From Colius striatus (taxonomy: Eukaryota; Chordata; Aves; Coliiformes; Coliidae), in assembly GCF_028858725.1 (NCBI RefSeq), contig NC_084774.1, forward strand, positions 8,840,001 through 8,904,000: a stretch of 64,000 nucleotides of DNA, in the 5' to 3' direction. Both the position numbers and the translations under genes were made by a program. A model generated the notes under the pieces. It made no database searches, had not been told where the DNA came from, and worked only from the letters and a program-made list of their open reading frames with translations. Positions 9,501 to 19,685 of this stretch are shown piece after piece; the first letter of the stretch is position 1; each line of letters starts with the position of its first letter.

Positions 9501-12112
9501 AATGGAAGATGTCCCTGCCCATGGTGGGGTGATGGAATGAGATGACCTTGAAAGTCCCTTCCAACCCAAACCATCGTAGGGTTCAGACATCTCCAGTGCC
9601 TATCCTGCTGCCCCTCACACAAACAAGAAGAAAAACCCAACCAGACCCCTCCAAAGGACGAGGACCATGTGGAGCAGCAGGCACTGGCAGCGTCCCACTG
9701 CACAGAGCTGCGCTTACCTTGGAGTGGACCGTGAACTTCCACTGGTATTTCATCCTCCTGTCCTCCAGCTGCACATGCAGGGGCTGCTCACACGTGACTC
9801 TGACACCCTCGACGTGCTCAGAGATCTTGGGGGGGGGAAGGAGAGGAGCAGGGCTGAAGGCAACGTCCCAGGGCCACGCTGCAGGGCCCTCCATGGGGCC
9901 ATCTTCATCCTTTGCCCTTAAGCTGCACCCTCCCCCATGCTCACCCACCGCTGCGCAGGCTCGTGGGTGGAGGAAGGGGGATGCATCATCCCTTTGTGCA
10001 TCACCATTAGGAAGGGGAGTGCTGGGTTCCCTTCCCAAGCTCTCACACAGGGCCAGCCCAACATGCTCCCACCCTGCCACCCCGACTCACAATCAACACC
10101 TCGTTGGAGCACGTCCGGTACTCGGCGATGAGCCGGTCCTGGTAGGACAGGAGCCCTTCCTTCAGCGCCTGCTGCTTCTTCTTGGCAGCCACCTTCACCC
10201 TCTGGATCCACTCCTGCAGCTCCTCACGGGAATGTGCCTTGGTGCAGCTCTTCCCCATTTCACACACCTCCGCTCTGTCGGGAGAGACGTGTTCCAGGAG
10301 TCACCCATGGCCAGCGGGATGGGCACCCACGGGGAGCTGCCAGCTGCCCACTGCCCCTGCCCTCGTCAGAGGATCACAAAGTCATTTGGGTTGGAGAAGA
10401 CCTTGAAGCTCCTGGAGTGCACTCCCTGCCCTCACCCTGCCCAGCCCAGCACTGACCCACAGCCCTCAGCATCTCAGCTCCACAGCTTTGGGATCCCTCC
10501 AGGGCTGGGCACTCCCCCAGCTCCCTGGGCAGCCTGGCACAGGGCTGACACCCCTCTCAGGGAAACAGCTCTCAGGCTCCTCCAGGCTGAACACCCCCAT
10601 TCCCTCAGCCCCTCCCCAGCACCCTTGTGCCCCAGCCCCTTCCCCAGCTCTGTGCCCAGCTCTGGCCACGCTGCAGCCCCTCAGTGTCCCTGTGGCAGTG
10701 AGTGAGGGGCCCAGCACAGCCCTGGAGCTGCAGCCTCCCCAGGGCCCAGCACAGGGGCACAATTCCTGCTCTGCTCCTGCTGCCACCCCACTGCTGATCC
10801 CAGCCAGGATGCCCTTGGCCTTCTTGCCCACCTGGGCAGGCTGCTGGCTCACGCTCAGCTGCTGTCATCAGCCCCTCCCAGGCCCTTTCCCTCCACCAGC
10901 TCTCCAGCCCCTCCGCCCCAGGCTGGAGCTCTGCCTGAGGTTGATGTGGCTGAAGTGCAGGACCTGGCACTTGTCTTTGGGCAACCTCATATAACTGCTC
11001 CATCTTCTTGAGGCCCCTCTGAAGACCCTTCCTCCCCTCAAGCACATCTCTGCACCCACCCAGCGTCGTGCCACGATCCCACTGACCGAGGGTGCCCCTC
11101 CATGCCCTCCCCCTGCAGCGCTTTACCTGCTGCACAGCGAGAACTTGGTGAGCCCGAGCGGCGGGGCGCGGTGAGCCCACTGCACAGACGTGTCGACCGA
11201 CAGCATCTGCACGTGCTCCACGGAGGAGCAGTGGCTCTCGAAGCTCTCCTGCGAGCCGAAGGTCACCAGGCAGAGCCGGCAGTAGAAGTGCACGGGCGCC
11301 GGGGCGGCCGCTCTGCCGTCGCAGGCGCGGGGCCGCAGCAGGTCGCGGCGCTCCAGGCCGCGCTCCCTCTCGGCCTCCCACACGGCCTTCTCCACGTCGC
11401 TGTGTGCGTAGCGGCAGCGCTGGGGGCCGTGCTTGCAGGGCCGGCCCCTGGACACGAACCTGCAGTAGCTGAAGGTCGTCATGGCCTCGGGGCAGGGCCG
11501 GACGGCCGTGTACTGCTGCTTCCTGCGGCTGTCGGACACCACGTGCACCAGGAGCGGCTCCCCGGCGCGGTGCGTGTCGCAGAGCCGGCCCCGGCCGCCC
11601 GCCGACACGCGCTGTGGGCAGCCCAAGAAGCAGCGCTTGCAGATCTCCTGGAAGTGGCCCCCGAACTCGCTGGTGATGTCGCCGGCCGCCTCGGTGGCAG
11701 CGCCGGCCGCGGGACGAGCCCCGAGCTGCGCCTGCAGCACCTCGGCCTTCAGCCACCGCCGCTCCAGCTGCTGCTCCCGCTCGAAGTTCCACACCGCGGC
11801 CTCCTCGGGGCTCCAGGCGAAGGTGCACTGGCTCTTATGCTTGCTGCAGCCCAGCCCCGCCACATAGTACCTGCAGACGGCGTAGTGGGCCGGCGTGGGG
11901 AAGCCGGGCCGCCTGGACACCTTCTTCCAGGCTGCGTTGCGGCGGCCGCGGAAGCGCGCCAGGAGGATCTCGTACATGCACTTGTGCTCCACCTCTCGCA
12001 GCTGGTAGATGATCTCGTTTTCCCTCACGCTGCACTTGGAGCAGACCAGGAGCAGCTCCAGCTGCTGCTGCAGCTTGCCCAGCGGCACCGCCGGGCCGTT
12101 CGCCATCGGCAT
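47..12112 (-). CDS. HELZ2: HELZ2, helicase with zinc finger 2 (5' eight coding exons, 3' end off the window)
   Basis: Large nuclear/cytoplasmic interferon-inducible protein (also called PRIC285/PDIP1), known as a co-activator of PPAR and other nuclear receptors and as an antiviral factor. Join on the minus strand: 12112-11127, 10274-10091, 9825-9718, 8914-8391, 7785-7153, 6189-5406, 4971-4896, 3560-47. Every junction has GT-AG ends and the phases agree, giving 6,809 nt (2,269 residues plus 2 nt). Domain order: N-terminal C2H2/CCCH zinc fingers (1-329), linker and beta-rich region (330-770), superfamily-1 helicase core (Walker A 779-786, DEAA at 902-905, motif VI around 1132), acidic linker, RNB ribonuclease-like domain (active-site motif from 1501). 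The known family has a second SF1 helicase at the C-terminus, which would lie left of base 1. Start chosen at the first ATG after a plausible acceptor; a second in-frame ATG is two codons on. Confidence 0.93.
3561..4895. other. HELZ2 intron 7 (between coding exons 7 and 8)
   Basis: No other coding exon is recognisable. It has a 23-bp-spaced duplication (3574-3614) just upstream of the acceptor. The rest looks like ordinary unique intron with no CR1 copy. Confidence 0.7.
3574..3614. repeat. Short direct duplication in acceptor region
   Basis: The 18-mer gacaagggagaagtcact occurs at 3574-3591 and again at 3597-3614. On the HELZ2 strand this duplicates a pyrimidine-rich segment immediately before the exon 8 acceptor. 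Confidence 0.85.
4896..4971 (-). CDS. HELZ2: HELZ2 coding exon 7 (76-nt mini-exon)
   Basis: The phases of the flanking exons (0 before, 1 after) require an exon of length 3n+1. The minus strand here has acceptor TCTCACCAG, then an open frame starting VSATRQELRKNHLQ and ending ENYENLP plus G, then a weak donor GTTTGT. The resemblance to the family segment VSALRQEL...ENLPG and the exact length of 76 nt support it. It supplies the stretch between helicase motifs V and VI (residues 1074-1099). It is too short for ordinary ORF detection. Confidence 0.9.
5406..6189 (-). CDS. HELZ2: HELZ2 coding exon 6 (helicase 1 motifs II-IV)
   Basis: 784 nt, residues 812-1073. Acceptor CCTTCCAG at 6190-6192, donor GTGTGT at 5405-5400. 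It contains the Walker B box DEAAQ (902-906), the motif III-like GDHMQITPKLFS and SENYRS, all typical of Upf1-like superfamily-1 helicases. It ends in phase 0 after HGGQ. Confidence 0.94.
6190..7152. other. HELZ2 intron 5
   Basis: Unique sequence with no recognisable coding exon, RNA gene or repeat. The flanking exons join in frame (TN|SAADIY) with nothing missing. Confidence 0.7.
7153..7785 (-). CDS. HELZ2: HELZ2 coding exon 5 (Walker A)
   Basis: 633 nt, residues 601-812. Acceptor CCTTCCAG, donor GTTAGT. It carries the P-loop GPFGTGKT at residues 779-786 followed by FTLAMATMEIL, and the motif-Ia-like VLICTHTN at the end. The region before the P-loop corresponds to the beta-barrel insert that precedes the helicase core in the Upf1-like group. 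Confidence 0.94.
7948..8250 (-). repeat. CR1 retroposon fragment
   Basis: 3' part of an avian CR1 LINE lying in HELZ2 intron 4. On the plus strand it begins with the complement of the CR1 3' end (cacagagtcccagaatg) and continues through the diagnostic 'ggttcccctggctcaggggg' and 'cctccacaccctccctgggc' segments shared with other copies in this window. Confidence 0.85.
8391..8914 (-). CDS. HELZ2: HELZ2 coding exon 4
   Basis: 524 nt, residues 427-601, phase 0 in and phase 2 out, donor GTAAGT. It encodes the beta-rich region before the helicase core, including GVFEQWVVFDFGERPVLMQK and the conserved LNYRERMHSFLFREEEAEQ that precedes SF1 helicase cores of the HELZ/MOV10 group. Confidence 0.93.
9360..9597 (+). 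repeat. CR1 retroposon fragment
   Basis: Plus-strand CR1 3' end in HELZ2 intron 3. It includes 'cagggagaagttcttccctg', 'aggttggatggggctgggagc' and ends with 'cccttccaacccaaaccatc', typical of the CR1 3' terminus. Confidence 0.85.
9718..9825 (-). CDS. HELZ2: HELZ2 coding exon 3
   Basis: 108 nt, exactly 36 codons (residues 391-426), phase 0 on both sides. The acceptor follows a C-rich tract, the donor is GTAAGC. It encodes ISEHVEGVRVTCEQPLHVQL and a basic end, and joins NEVLI before it to KPLRHV after it. Confidence 0.92.
10091..10274 (-). CDS. HELZ2: HELZ2 coding exon 2
   Basis: 184 nt, residues 329-390. Acceptor CCGACAG, donor GTGAGT. It encodes AEVCEMGKSCTKAHSREELQ, a Cys-x5-Cys-x3-His group followed by a glutamine/lysine-rich helix, consistent with a CCCH finger completing the N-terminal zinc-finger region. 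Confidence 0.92.
10370..11085 (-). repeat. CR1 retroposon (about 0.7 kb)
   Basis: Longest of the intronic CR1 copies, inverted, filling most of HELZ2 intron 1 of the coding part. It shares long segments with the copies at 21.4, 31.7 and 37.3 kb ('cagcccagcactgacccaca', 'ttgcccacctgggcaggctg'). Confidence 0.88.
11127..12112 (-). CDS. HELZ2: HELZ2 coding exon 1 (zinc-finger region, start codon)
   Basis: 986 nt, residues 1-329, donor GTAAAG. The ATG at 12112-12110 (MPMANG) directly follows a CCCCAG|G acceptor-like site. Visible zinc-binding patterns: CSKC near residue 24; a Cys-rich CRYYVAGLGCSKHKSQC; CKRCFLGC...CDTH; a clean CCCH finger C-x8-C-x6-C-x3-H (CRFVSRGRPCKHGPQRCRYAH); and a C2H2 finger CRLC-x12-H-x5-H. 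The GC content and CpG density are high. Confidence 0.93.
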
Positions 12113-12681
12113 CCTGGGGCTGGGGCACGAAGTAACGGCAGGAAGGTCCTACGGGGCGAGGCTGCGGGGAGGAGGTGCCATGGAGAGCCCGTGTCCTAGC
12201 TCAGGACGGACCTGGCAGCCATTGGTGCGAGTTCACGGAGCCTGACGAGGAAATGAGGAACAAGTGACTTAGCAGGAACCATCAGCCGGTCTGTGGCTCG
12301 GTGTGTGCCAAGGCACAGCCGGGCCCTGCTCAATGGCAAGCGCCAGGAACCCCACGCCCTGCCCAAACTCAGCAGCCCCCCTCCCTTCAGCCCCAGGGTC
12401 TGTCCTCACACGCTCATCCAGCCCCGTTCCCCCACCAGCCCAGGTCCCCGGGGAACACGTCCTGCAGGGCCCAGGCTGCCGAGGAGCGAGGGCTCCGGGC
12501 AGGGCTCAGCTCGGTGCCCAGCACGCCACAGCCCGCAGACCAGCAGCATTAACTGCCCAGCCTGACACAGCCCTGGAGGGCTCGGCACCGTCCCCACGGC
12601 GGCCACCAACCTCCTCCCGCTCCGTGGCCAGACAACCCGACTTCCTCTTCCCCTGCTCCGCCTCGCTGAGCTCCTGCCAAC

Positions 12682-12698
12682 TTTCTCTTTCTTTTTCC
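12682..12698 (-). promoter_or_regulatory. ISRE-like triple GAAA element
   Basis: The minus strand reads GGAAAAAGAAAGAGAAAG: three GAAA cores spaced by two bases (GAAA-NN-GAAA-NN-GAAA), the layout bound by IRF/ISGF3 factors. It is about 570 bp upstream of the HELZ2 start codon. It could be chance in a pyrimidine-rich stretch. Confidence 0.45.
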
Positions 12699-13374
12699 TC
12701 CTCTGTTCCCTGGGTCTGGCTGGGCAGCCCCAGCACTGCCCCACACCGAGTGGGAGAAACCCAGCTGCCACCCCCCAGACCGTCCTCCTCCCCCCCACCC
12801 CAAATGATTAATCAGAATTAATTAACAACACAACCACCTTTCTCTGTTTCCCAACGCAGCACCCAAGGCCAGGCCACGGGCGTGCTGCAACAGGGACCTG
12901 TTGGCATCTCCCCTGCCTGCCAGAGCTGGGCCTCGGGGTGAGGGAGGTGACTCATCCTTCCCTGCCCGCCTCGGCCACGGGCTCCAGCGTTTGCCAGCAG
13001 TTTCCTGGGTAACCAGAGGCCGGGAGCATCCCTGGCAAGGATGCTGCAGGGCTTGGTGGCCAGGGCCACGCGGCCGGCGGCGAAGGGAGTGTGCCGGGGC
13101 AGCTTTGGGGCAGGGTGTGCTGCCAAGCAAAGGCAGCGGCGTGGTGTCTGCCCCGGGCTCCTGCCCCACTCCATCTCTCTCTATGAGAGTGTTATTTACA
13201 GCCATGGTGCACAGACAGCGGAGCAAAGGGGCAAACTTTGTGCTGCCTCTGAAGCGGTAGCTTTTGCTTTTAATTGAGACTCCTTTGCCCACCTCTGGGA
13301 TGAATGAGCTGCTTGGTGCCGGGGGAGGTGGGCAGGGGGAGCTGAAGCTGGTAAAGTGTCTGGAGAACAAGGCT

Positions 13375-13795
13375 TCTGAGGAGCAGCTGAGGGAATGGGG
13401 TTTGAACCTGGGGTTCAGCCTGGAGAAAGGGAGGCTGAGGGGAGACTGGAGCACTCTGCAACTACCTGAAAGGGGGTTCTGGTGAGGTGGGGGTCAGTTT
13501 CTTCTCCTCAGTAACGAATGAAAGGGCAAGAGGAAACAGCCTCAAGTTGCCCCAGGGGAGGTTGAGGCTGGAGCTGAGGCAGAACTGTTTCCCTGAGACG
13601 GGTGTCAGCCCCTGTGCCAGGCTGCCCAGGGAGCTGGGGCAGTGCCCAGCCCTGGAGGGGTCCCAAAGCCATGGGGCTGAGGTGCTGAGGGCTGTGGGTC
13701 AGTGCTGGGCTGGGCAGGGTGAGGGCAGGGGGTGCACTCCAGGAGCTTCAAGGGCTTTTCCAACCCAAATGATTCTGTGGTTCTACGAAGCTGCT
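13375..13795 (+). repeat. CR1 retroposon fragment
   Basis: Plus-strand CR1 3' half. It runs from 'gagcagctgagggaatgggg' through 'gggtgtcagcccctgtgcca' to the 3' end 'ttccaacccaaatgattctg'. Confidence 0.85.
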
Positions 13796-14374
13796 GCCCT
13801 GGCTGAAGCTCCAGGCAGCAAACACCGAGCCAGGACCACATCACTCCTTTCCCAGCTCCATGTCAGCAAGCTCCTCACATCCCAACCCAGTGCCACAGCA
13901 CCCACCCACTGCCCAGCTAGGAAGAAATCACCTAGTCCTGCTTCTCTGCCTCAGGTTGGACACGCGCTCAGCTGATAAACACCAGCCCTGTTTATCTCCC
14001 AAGGTCTGGCAGTGAGCCTGGTGCTGGGCATATCAGCTGGTTCCTCTTTCAGCAGCAGCTCTGCTCCATGCTGGGGGCCCACCGCAGCACTGGCACTTCC
14101 CCTGCCATGACTGGGTCACTGTGCCACACCACCAGCCCTGCACACGGAGCTCAGTGGCCACGACTCATCTCCAAAGCTCTCCCTGTGGAGCTCCCGTGTG
14201 GGTTGGCAGCTGCTGCTTCCAGCACGGCCCCGCCACGCTCTGCCCAGCCTCTGCTCTACACATTCTCCAGACCTACAGCACCTGCAGGGATCCCTGTGGT
14301 CCTGCTCAGGCAGCAGCACCTGCAGCCTGCAGGGACCCAGGTCCAAAACCCAGCAGAGCTGCTGGGTGTGAACA

Positions 14375-14710
14375 CAGCACAAGTGATAAGGACACTGAGG
14401 GGCTGGAGCGTGGCCAGAGTCGGGTGATGGAGCTGGGAAAGGGGCTGGAGCACAAAGGTGCTGGGGAGGGGCTGAGGGAATGGGGGTGTTCATCCTGGAG
14501 GAGCCTGAGAGCTTCTTCCCTGAGAGGGGTGTCAGCCCCTGTGCCAGGCTGCCCAGGGAGCTGGGGGAGTGCCCAGCCCTGGAGGGATCCCAAAGGCGTG
14601 GGGCTGAGGTGCTGAGGGCTGTGGGTCAGTGCTGGGCTGGGCAGTGTTGGGTCAGTGGTTGGATTCCTTGAGCTTAAATGTCTTTTCCAACCAAAACAAT
14701 CCTATGATAA
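14375..14710 (+). repeat. CR1 retroposon fragment
   Basis: Plus-strand CR1 3' end sharing 'ggagctggggcagtgcccag'-type sequence with the copy at 13.4 kb and ending 'ttccaaccaaaacaatccta'. Confidence 0.85.
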
Positions 14711-17599
14711 GGAAGAGCATATCCAACCCAGAGAAGGGCTGGGGCCAGCAGAGAGCCAGGGCATCCCCAGCCTCTGACAGTAACAAGGTCACAGTCACTG
14801 GAAGAAAACCACTTCTGCAGGCAGAACACTGCTCAGGCCTCAGGAGCTCTTTCTTTGCTCTGGTTCTACCACAAAACAAACCAAAACCAGCTGAGGCCAC
14901 AGCAGAGGTTTTGGTGCTGCCCAGCTGCTGAGTGACACAGAGAAAATGCTTTGCACTGAAATAACTTGGGAAACAACATAAACACAGGAGAGCACTCAGA
15001 GGAAAGAAAGAGGCAGGAGGGGAGCAGGATGCTGTGTCTCCAGCCCAAGGGATGCTCCGTGATCCCCAGTGAGGTAAACACAGGCACAGGTCACAAAGCT
15101 GCAACCCCCCTGTCTGCTGGGGACTGAGGGACACACTCTGCCCTGAGAGCAGCTCTGAGGGACCCCAAGCCAGGCTGCAGGATGGAAAACCTCCACCTTT
15201 TGGCAAGGGACAAATAGCCCTCCTGTGCCAGCCTGGGGACAGGGTTTGTCCTTGTCCAGAGTGTGATGCTGAGAGGGAGCATCAGACCTGGGAGGTCTGG
15301 GGTCAGCTGGAGCCAACCCAGACCCCAGGGCAGGAGGGAAGGCAGCAGCGAGGGGTTGGTGGGGGATGCCCAGAGAAGGACCTGAGGTGACACTTGGCCT
15401 GCAAGAGCCTTCCAGCTCCCTTGAAGCTGGTGGGGGTGAGCAGCACACTCCCAGAGGAACCAGAGCTTATTTTGGGGCCAACATCTGCAGCTTTGGGACA
15501 CACTTCAGTTCCCCTCCCGGCAGCAGTTTGCACTTCCTTCCTCTGGAAGGCTCCTCCTCAGGACAAGCCCTCTGGGAAAGGCTCTCCACTCCTGTCCAGG
15601 GCTTGGGTAACATCTGGGCAATGCTGTCACTGGTGAGAACTCCAAAATCCCTCAGCAACACTCAGGAGGGAGGATGGAATCTGCCCACTGGCATTCAGCT
15701 CCATGAAGCAGGAGCTGAGCTTCCTAGTCCTGGACCACTCACAGCCACAGACCCAGAGCAGACCCCGTCCTGCGGCAGCACCCACCCGCTCGGGTGAATG
15801 CTTTAAGCAGTACCCCCAAAGCCCCCAGGACAGCTGGGCTGTCACTGCTGAGAAAGCTGAGAGGGAATATCCCACCTTTAAAGGGTCAATCCCCTTGCTG
15901 TTTATTTCCTTAAGAAAGTGTGAGCAAGCTGCCAGAACATGCTCTGGGGCTGGAGGTGGGAGGGAAAAGGAAGGGGAAGTGCAACCCCCCCTTCAAGCCT
16001 CGGTGCAGCACCAGCTCTGGAGCCAAATTAAAGCTTTTTTCCTCTCTCTGCAATCGTGTCATGCCAGCAAAGAAAGGGGAGAGAGAGGGAAAAAGCTACA
16101 GGAGCTTTTGCAATCTAAGGCCAGGTGGAGGGAAGGTGCAGGGCATGAGGAAGCTCAGGGCTGTGCACCACACGACACCCATCCTGCCCACACTGATGTC
16201 AACAAGGCACAAGCCAAGTGCCCTGAGGAAGGAGGGAGCTGATGTTTACCAGCAAGCCACAGACCAGCAAACTAAATCTTATACCTTTAAAGAAAAACAA
16301 CCTTCTTCACCTTGGTCCTGAAAAGCCCAACCTGGTGTTTAAAGGCTGAAACAAGTCCCTGGAGCAGGCAGAGGCTGGGTTGTCGGATGCCCAGCTCCGT
16401 GTCTGCCCCATCGGGATGAGTATCTGCCCCTTTCCCAGCTGCACAAACTCTCCCCAGGCACTGACGTGGCCGCACTGCCCAGCACCAGCCCAGCACCAGC
16501 CCAGCACCAGCCCAGCCTCTCTGCAAACTGAACCAAAGCCCGGCACCGCCTCGCTGCCGGCGTTTCCTCCGGGGCCGGGTCAGGGCCGGGCACCGGCTCC
16601 GGCAGCTCCGCGCTGACGCCCGGGATAATCACATTTCCCTGGCCCTGCTAAAGAAATGGCCAGCGTGCCTCTGCAGCCGAGCCCTCGCACCCCGCAGCCC
16701 TCTGCCAGCCCGGCCCAGCCGCTGCACCGCGGCCTTTTTGTCAGGTCTCATCTCGGTTAATCATTGACGGGAGGTTAAGCAACGCGCTGCGCTGGAGTAA
16801 GCCAAGTGCCCCTCAGCCAGAGGGACGTGGGTCAGCCCCAGCACAGCCCTCAGCGCGGACCGGGACAGGCCGAGGGCTGCTTGGGGGGCTACACAGCCCG
16901 GGGGACCCCAGCCCTGCACCCCGCTTCTCAGTCCTGGGCTGGGAGACCAGAGCAGCATCCCCCAGCAACCCAGCAGCAACCGGTGCTGGGAGGGTTGTGC
17001 ACTGCTGGGACAGGAGCCTCACCCCAGCCGCTGCCCTGTGTCCCCCATCGCGTGCAGTTTATCCCTCCTGCTCGCACCGAAACCGCGGCTCCTCCGGTGT
17101 TTCCCTCCTCATCGAAACGAACCTCGGAAAGTTCCTGGGGCTCCTCCTTCCCCGTCCCACCACGAGCTGTCACGGTCCTGCCGCCCAGTGCCGGCCACCA
17201 CAGCGCTGCCTGGGGCGGTGGGGCAGCACCAAGCCCCTCCCCGCCCGTCTGTGCGCAGCCCCCCGAGGCACCCGCACCCCCAGCTCCTGCTTTCGCCTTC
17301 TCCGACAGTAACAAGTTCACGGCGAGCTCCCAAAGCCTGTCCCCAAAGCTCACAAGCGGCAGCGGGGAGGGAAGAGCTGCTGCCGGGGCTACACCCGTGC
17401 CAGCCCTCCAGCTCGGACTCTGCACCCCACGACCCGCACTCTGACCCTGCTGCCCCTTCCCTCGACTCCCGCAGGAGCTCCAGCACGGACGGGGATGCTG
17501 CGGGCTGGGACGGGAGCTGAGCGGGATGTGCACCCTGCATCCCCCCCGCCGTCCAGCACCCCAAAGCTCGCTGCAAGGACACCGGGCGCACCCCGAGCC

Positions 17600-18300
17600 C
17601 TACCGCACACAGCACCCTGCAGGGACACCGGGCGCACCCCGAGCCCTACCGCACACAGCGCCCTGCAGCTCCCGCGGCACCCCCCTCCCGCACCCCCCAT
17701 CCCCGCAGCCTCCCGCGCCGCTCTCACCGCCGGGGCGGGGGGGGACCCGGGAACTCGCCGCCGCCGCCGGTTTCGTTTCTGGGGCCTCGCCGCATTCAAA
17801 CCGGGGCCGGACTTCGCGGAAATTGCATCACGGCGGCCCCGCCTCGCCCCGCCCGCCGGCACCGGGGGGAGCGGGCACCGTGCGGGGAGCGGCGAACCCC
17901 GCAGCCAACGGGACGGGCGCTCCCGCCCCGGCCCCCGGTCCCGGTCCCGGCCGTGTCGCTGTCCCGCATCCCCGGGCGTCGCGGCAGGAGCTGCCCCCCG
18001 CCCCGCTCCAGCGCCCGCAGCGCGCAGGGGATGCTCCCCGGGCCGCCGGCCGCTGCTCACCGGCGGAGGGTCGGGGCTCTCCCGTAACTCAGCTCCCGGT
18101 AGCGGCCCCGAGGGAAGAATAAAGCGAACGCGAAGGGGCTCGGCGGCGGCGGCGCCCCGGCCCGGCCAGTTCCCTCCCGGCAGCCCGACGGGGCTCCGCT
18201 TTAAAGGGCTGCGGGCGGGGCGAGGCGCGCTGCTTTCCGTTCCCTTCAGCAGCATCACTTTCGTTTTCCGTTCCCCTCCCGACCTGACTGAGGTGCACCC
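17600..18300. promoter_or_regulatory. CpG island, candidate HELZ2 promoter and non-coding exon 1
   Basis: Dense CpG over about 700 bp. On the minus strand the order is: ISRE (18269-18256), TTTAAA (18206-18201), a start site expected near 18175, then a strong donor CCG|GTGAGC with the exon ending at 18061 and no ATG in between. A second donor (GGCG|GTGAGA, exon end 17728) also exists. This fits a non-coding first exon spliced to the acceptor at 12114. HELZ2 is a known interferon-stimulated gene. Assignment to HELZ2 is inferred from orientation and the absence of another gene. Confidence 0.55.
18256..18269 (-). promoter_or_regulatory. Interferon-stimulated response element (ISRE)
   Basis: The minus strand reads GGAAAACGAAAGTG, a match to GAAANNGAAA with flanks as in IRF/ISGF3 sites. 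It is 50 bp upstream of a TTTAAA box and about 195 bp upstream of a consensus donor. A weaker IRF half-type site (GGTTTCGTTTCTGG on the plus strand) lies at 17769-17782. Confidence 0.6.
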
Positions 18301-19254
18301 GAGCTGCAAAAAGTTCCAGCTCGAGCCAAAATAACCCGCAACCAACGAACTCCTTCCCCCGCCGCGCCCCACCCCGCACCCCCCAGCAGCAGCGGGCGAG
18401 GCGAGCAGAGGCTCCTCAGCATCGGGTGGCAGCAGCCGCGCCGTGCCCTGGTTTGCAGGCACATGCCACCGCACCAACACCGTCACCTGAGGCTCAGCAC
18501 CGGGCAGAGGGGCTGCTCAGCACCCTTGCCCAGCTCTCGCAGCCTACCCCAGCTCTGTGAGTCCCCCCCAGCACAGTTTGGTGCTGCTGGAAGTTTGGGG
18601 GGGGGGGGGGGTGCGGGCTCCGTGGCCCTGCCATACCACAGCCCCAGACACACACACTCACACATCCAAGCCCAGGCCGTGAGGGGCCCAGAGGGCTGCT
18701 GCAAGCCTCCCCAGCCCCAGGACTGCAGCATCTCAGCAGCACGGCGCAGCTTGGGCGGGCAGCGGCTGGCAGGGCGGATGCTGCGCTCCACACCCGACGT
18801 GCCCAGCCCGCAGCCTTCCCACCTAATGACATTATCCTCATGCCAGCAGCCAGCTGCAAGCCCTGCAAAGCAGCCAGGCAAAGGACTGTAAAAGATTGCA
18901 GGCATGGGAGGTGTTTTCCCCTGCTGACACAAACGCTGTTCAGTCCCTGGGCGGGATGTGCCCGGTTGATGCTGTGCCAGAGCCGCCACCCAAAGGCAGC
19001 ATCAGCCAGGGAAAGGAAAGGTCTCCCCCAAAACAAGAGGCAGGAGGAAGCCCTGAGGAGCAGAGGCCATGGGACACACTGGCAGTGGGAGGAGGAAGAG
19101 CAGGGCCAGGCTTCAGGGATGTTTGTCAACAGCGGAGGAAGAGGCGGAACGGTGGGTTTTACCTTCCAGCCTTGTGCAGTCGCAGCCATCAGGTGCCTGT
19201 GAGGGAGCCCAACGCTGCTCCCACCCAGCAGCACCCCAGGGAGAAAAGGGGCTG

Positions 19255-19685
19255 AGGTGCTGCCCAGGCCTGCAAGCCCTGGAGCATCTGTGTGAGGAGG
19301 AAAGGCTGCAGGACCTGAGGCTGCTCAGCCTGGGGAAGCCTGAGCTCAGGGGCACCGCATCAGTACTGACAAACACCTAAAGGCTGGGTGGAGAGAGGAT
19401 GAGGCCAATGTTCTGTGGTGGCCAGTGCCAGGACAAGGGGTAACAGGCACAGGCTGGAACACAAAAGGGTTCCACTTAAACACAGGAGGAGAAAGTGCTT
19501 TGGTGCTGAGGGGAGGGAGCCCTGGCCCAGGCTGCCCAGGGAGGGTGTGGAGGCTCCTTCTCAGGAGGTTTCCAACCCCAGCTGGACACGTTCCTGTGCC
19601 CCCTGAGCCAGGGGAAGCTGCTTGAACAGGGGCTTGGGCTGGGGGAGCTCTAGGGGTCCTTTCCAACCCCATTCAGTGATCCCAT
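19255..19685 (+). repeat. CR1 retroposon fragment
   Basis: Plus-strand CR1 from 'ctggagcatctgtgtgagga' through 'ggccagtgccaggacaaggg' to the 3' end 'gtcctttccaaccccattca'. Confidence 0.85.

Larger units (their letters stand above)
12113..18060. other. Presumed HELZ2 5' untranslated intron and upstream sequence
   Basis: No coding exon is recognised. A CCCCAG|G acceptor sits directly before the ATG, so the 5' UTR is probably spliced to an upstream exon, best candidate ending at 18061. It holds two plus-strand CR1 copies, an interferon-element-like site at 12682-12698 and a GC-rich 3' part (from about 16.4 kb). Inference only. Confidence 0.45.

Noticed and set aside
17769-17782. GGTTTCGTTTCTGG as a full ISRE
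   Set aside because: The two TTTC cores are one base apart instead of two, so it is at best a weak IRF site.
17389-18486. Long ORFs on both strands over the 17.4-18.5 kb CpG island
   Set aside because: GC-driven open frames; no recognisable domain, start context or homologous exon.
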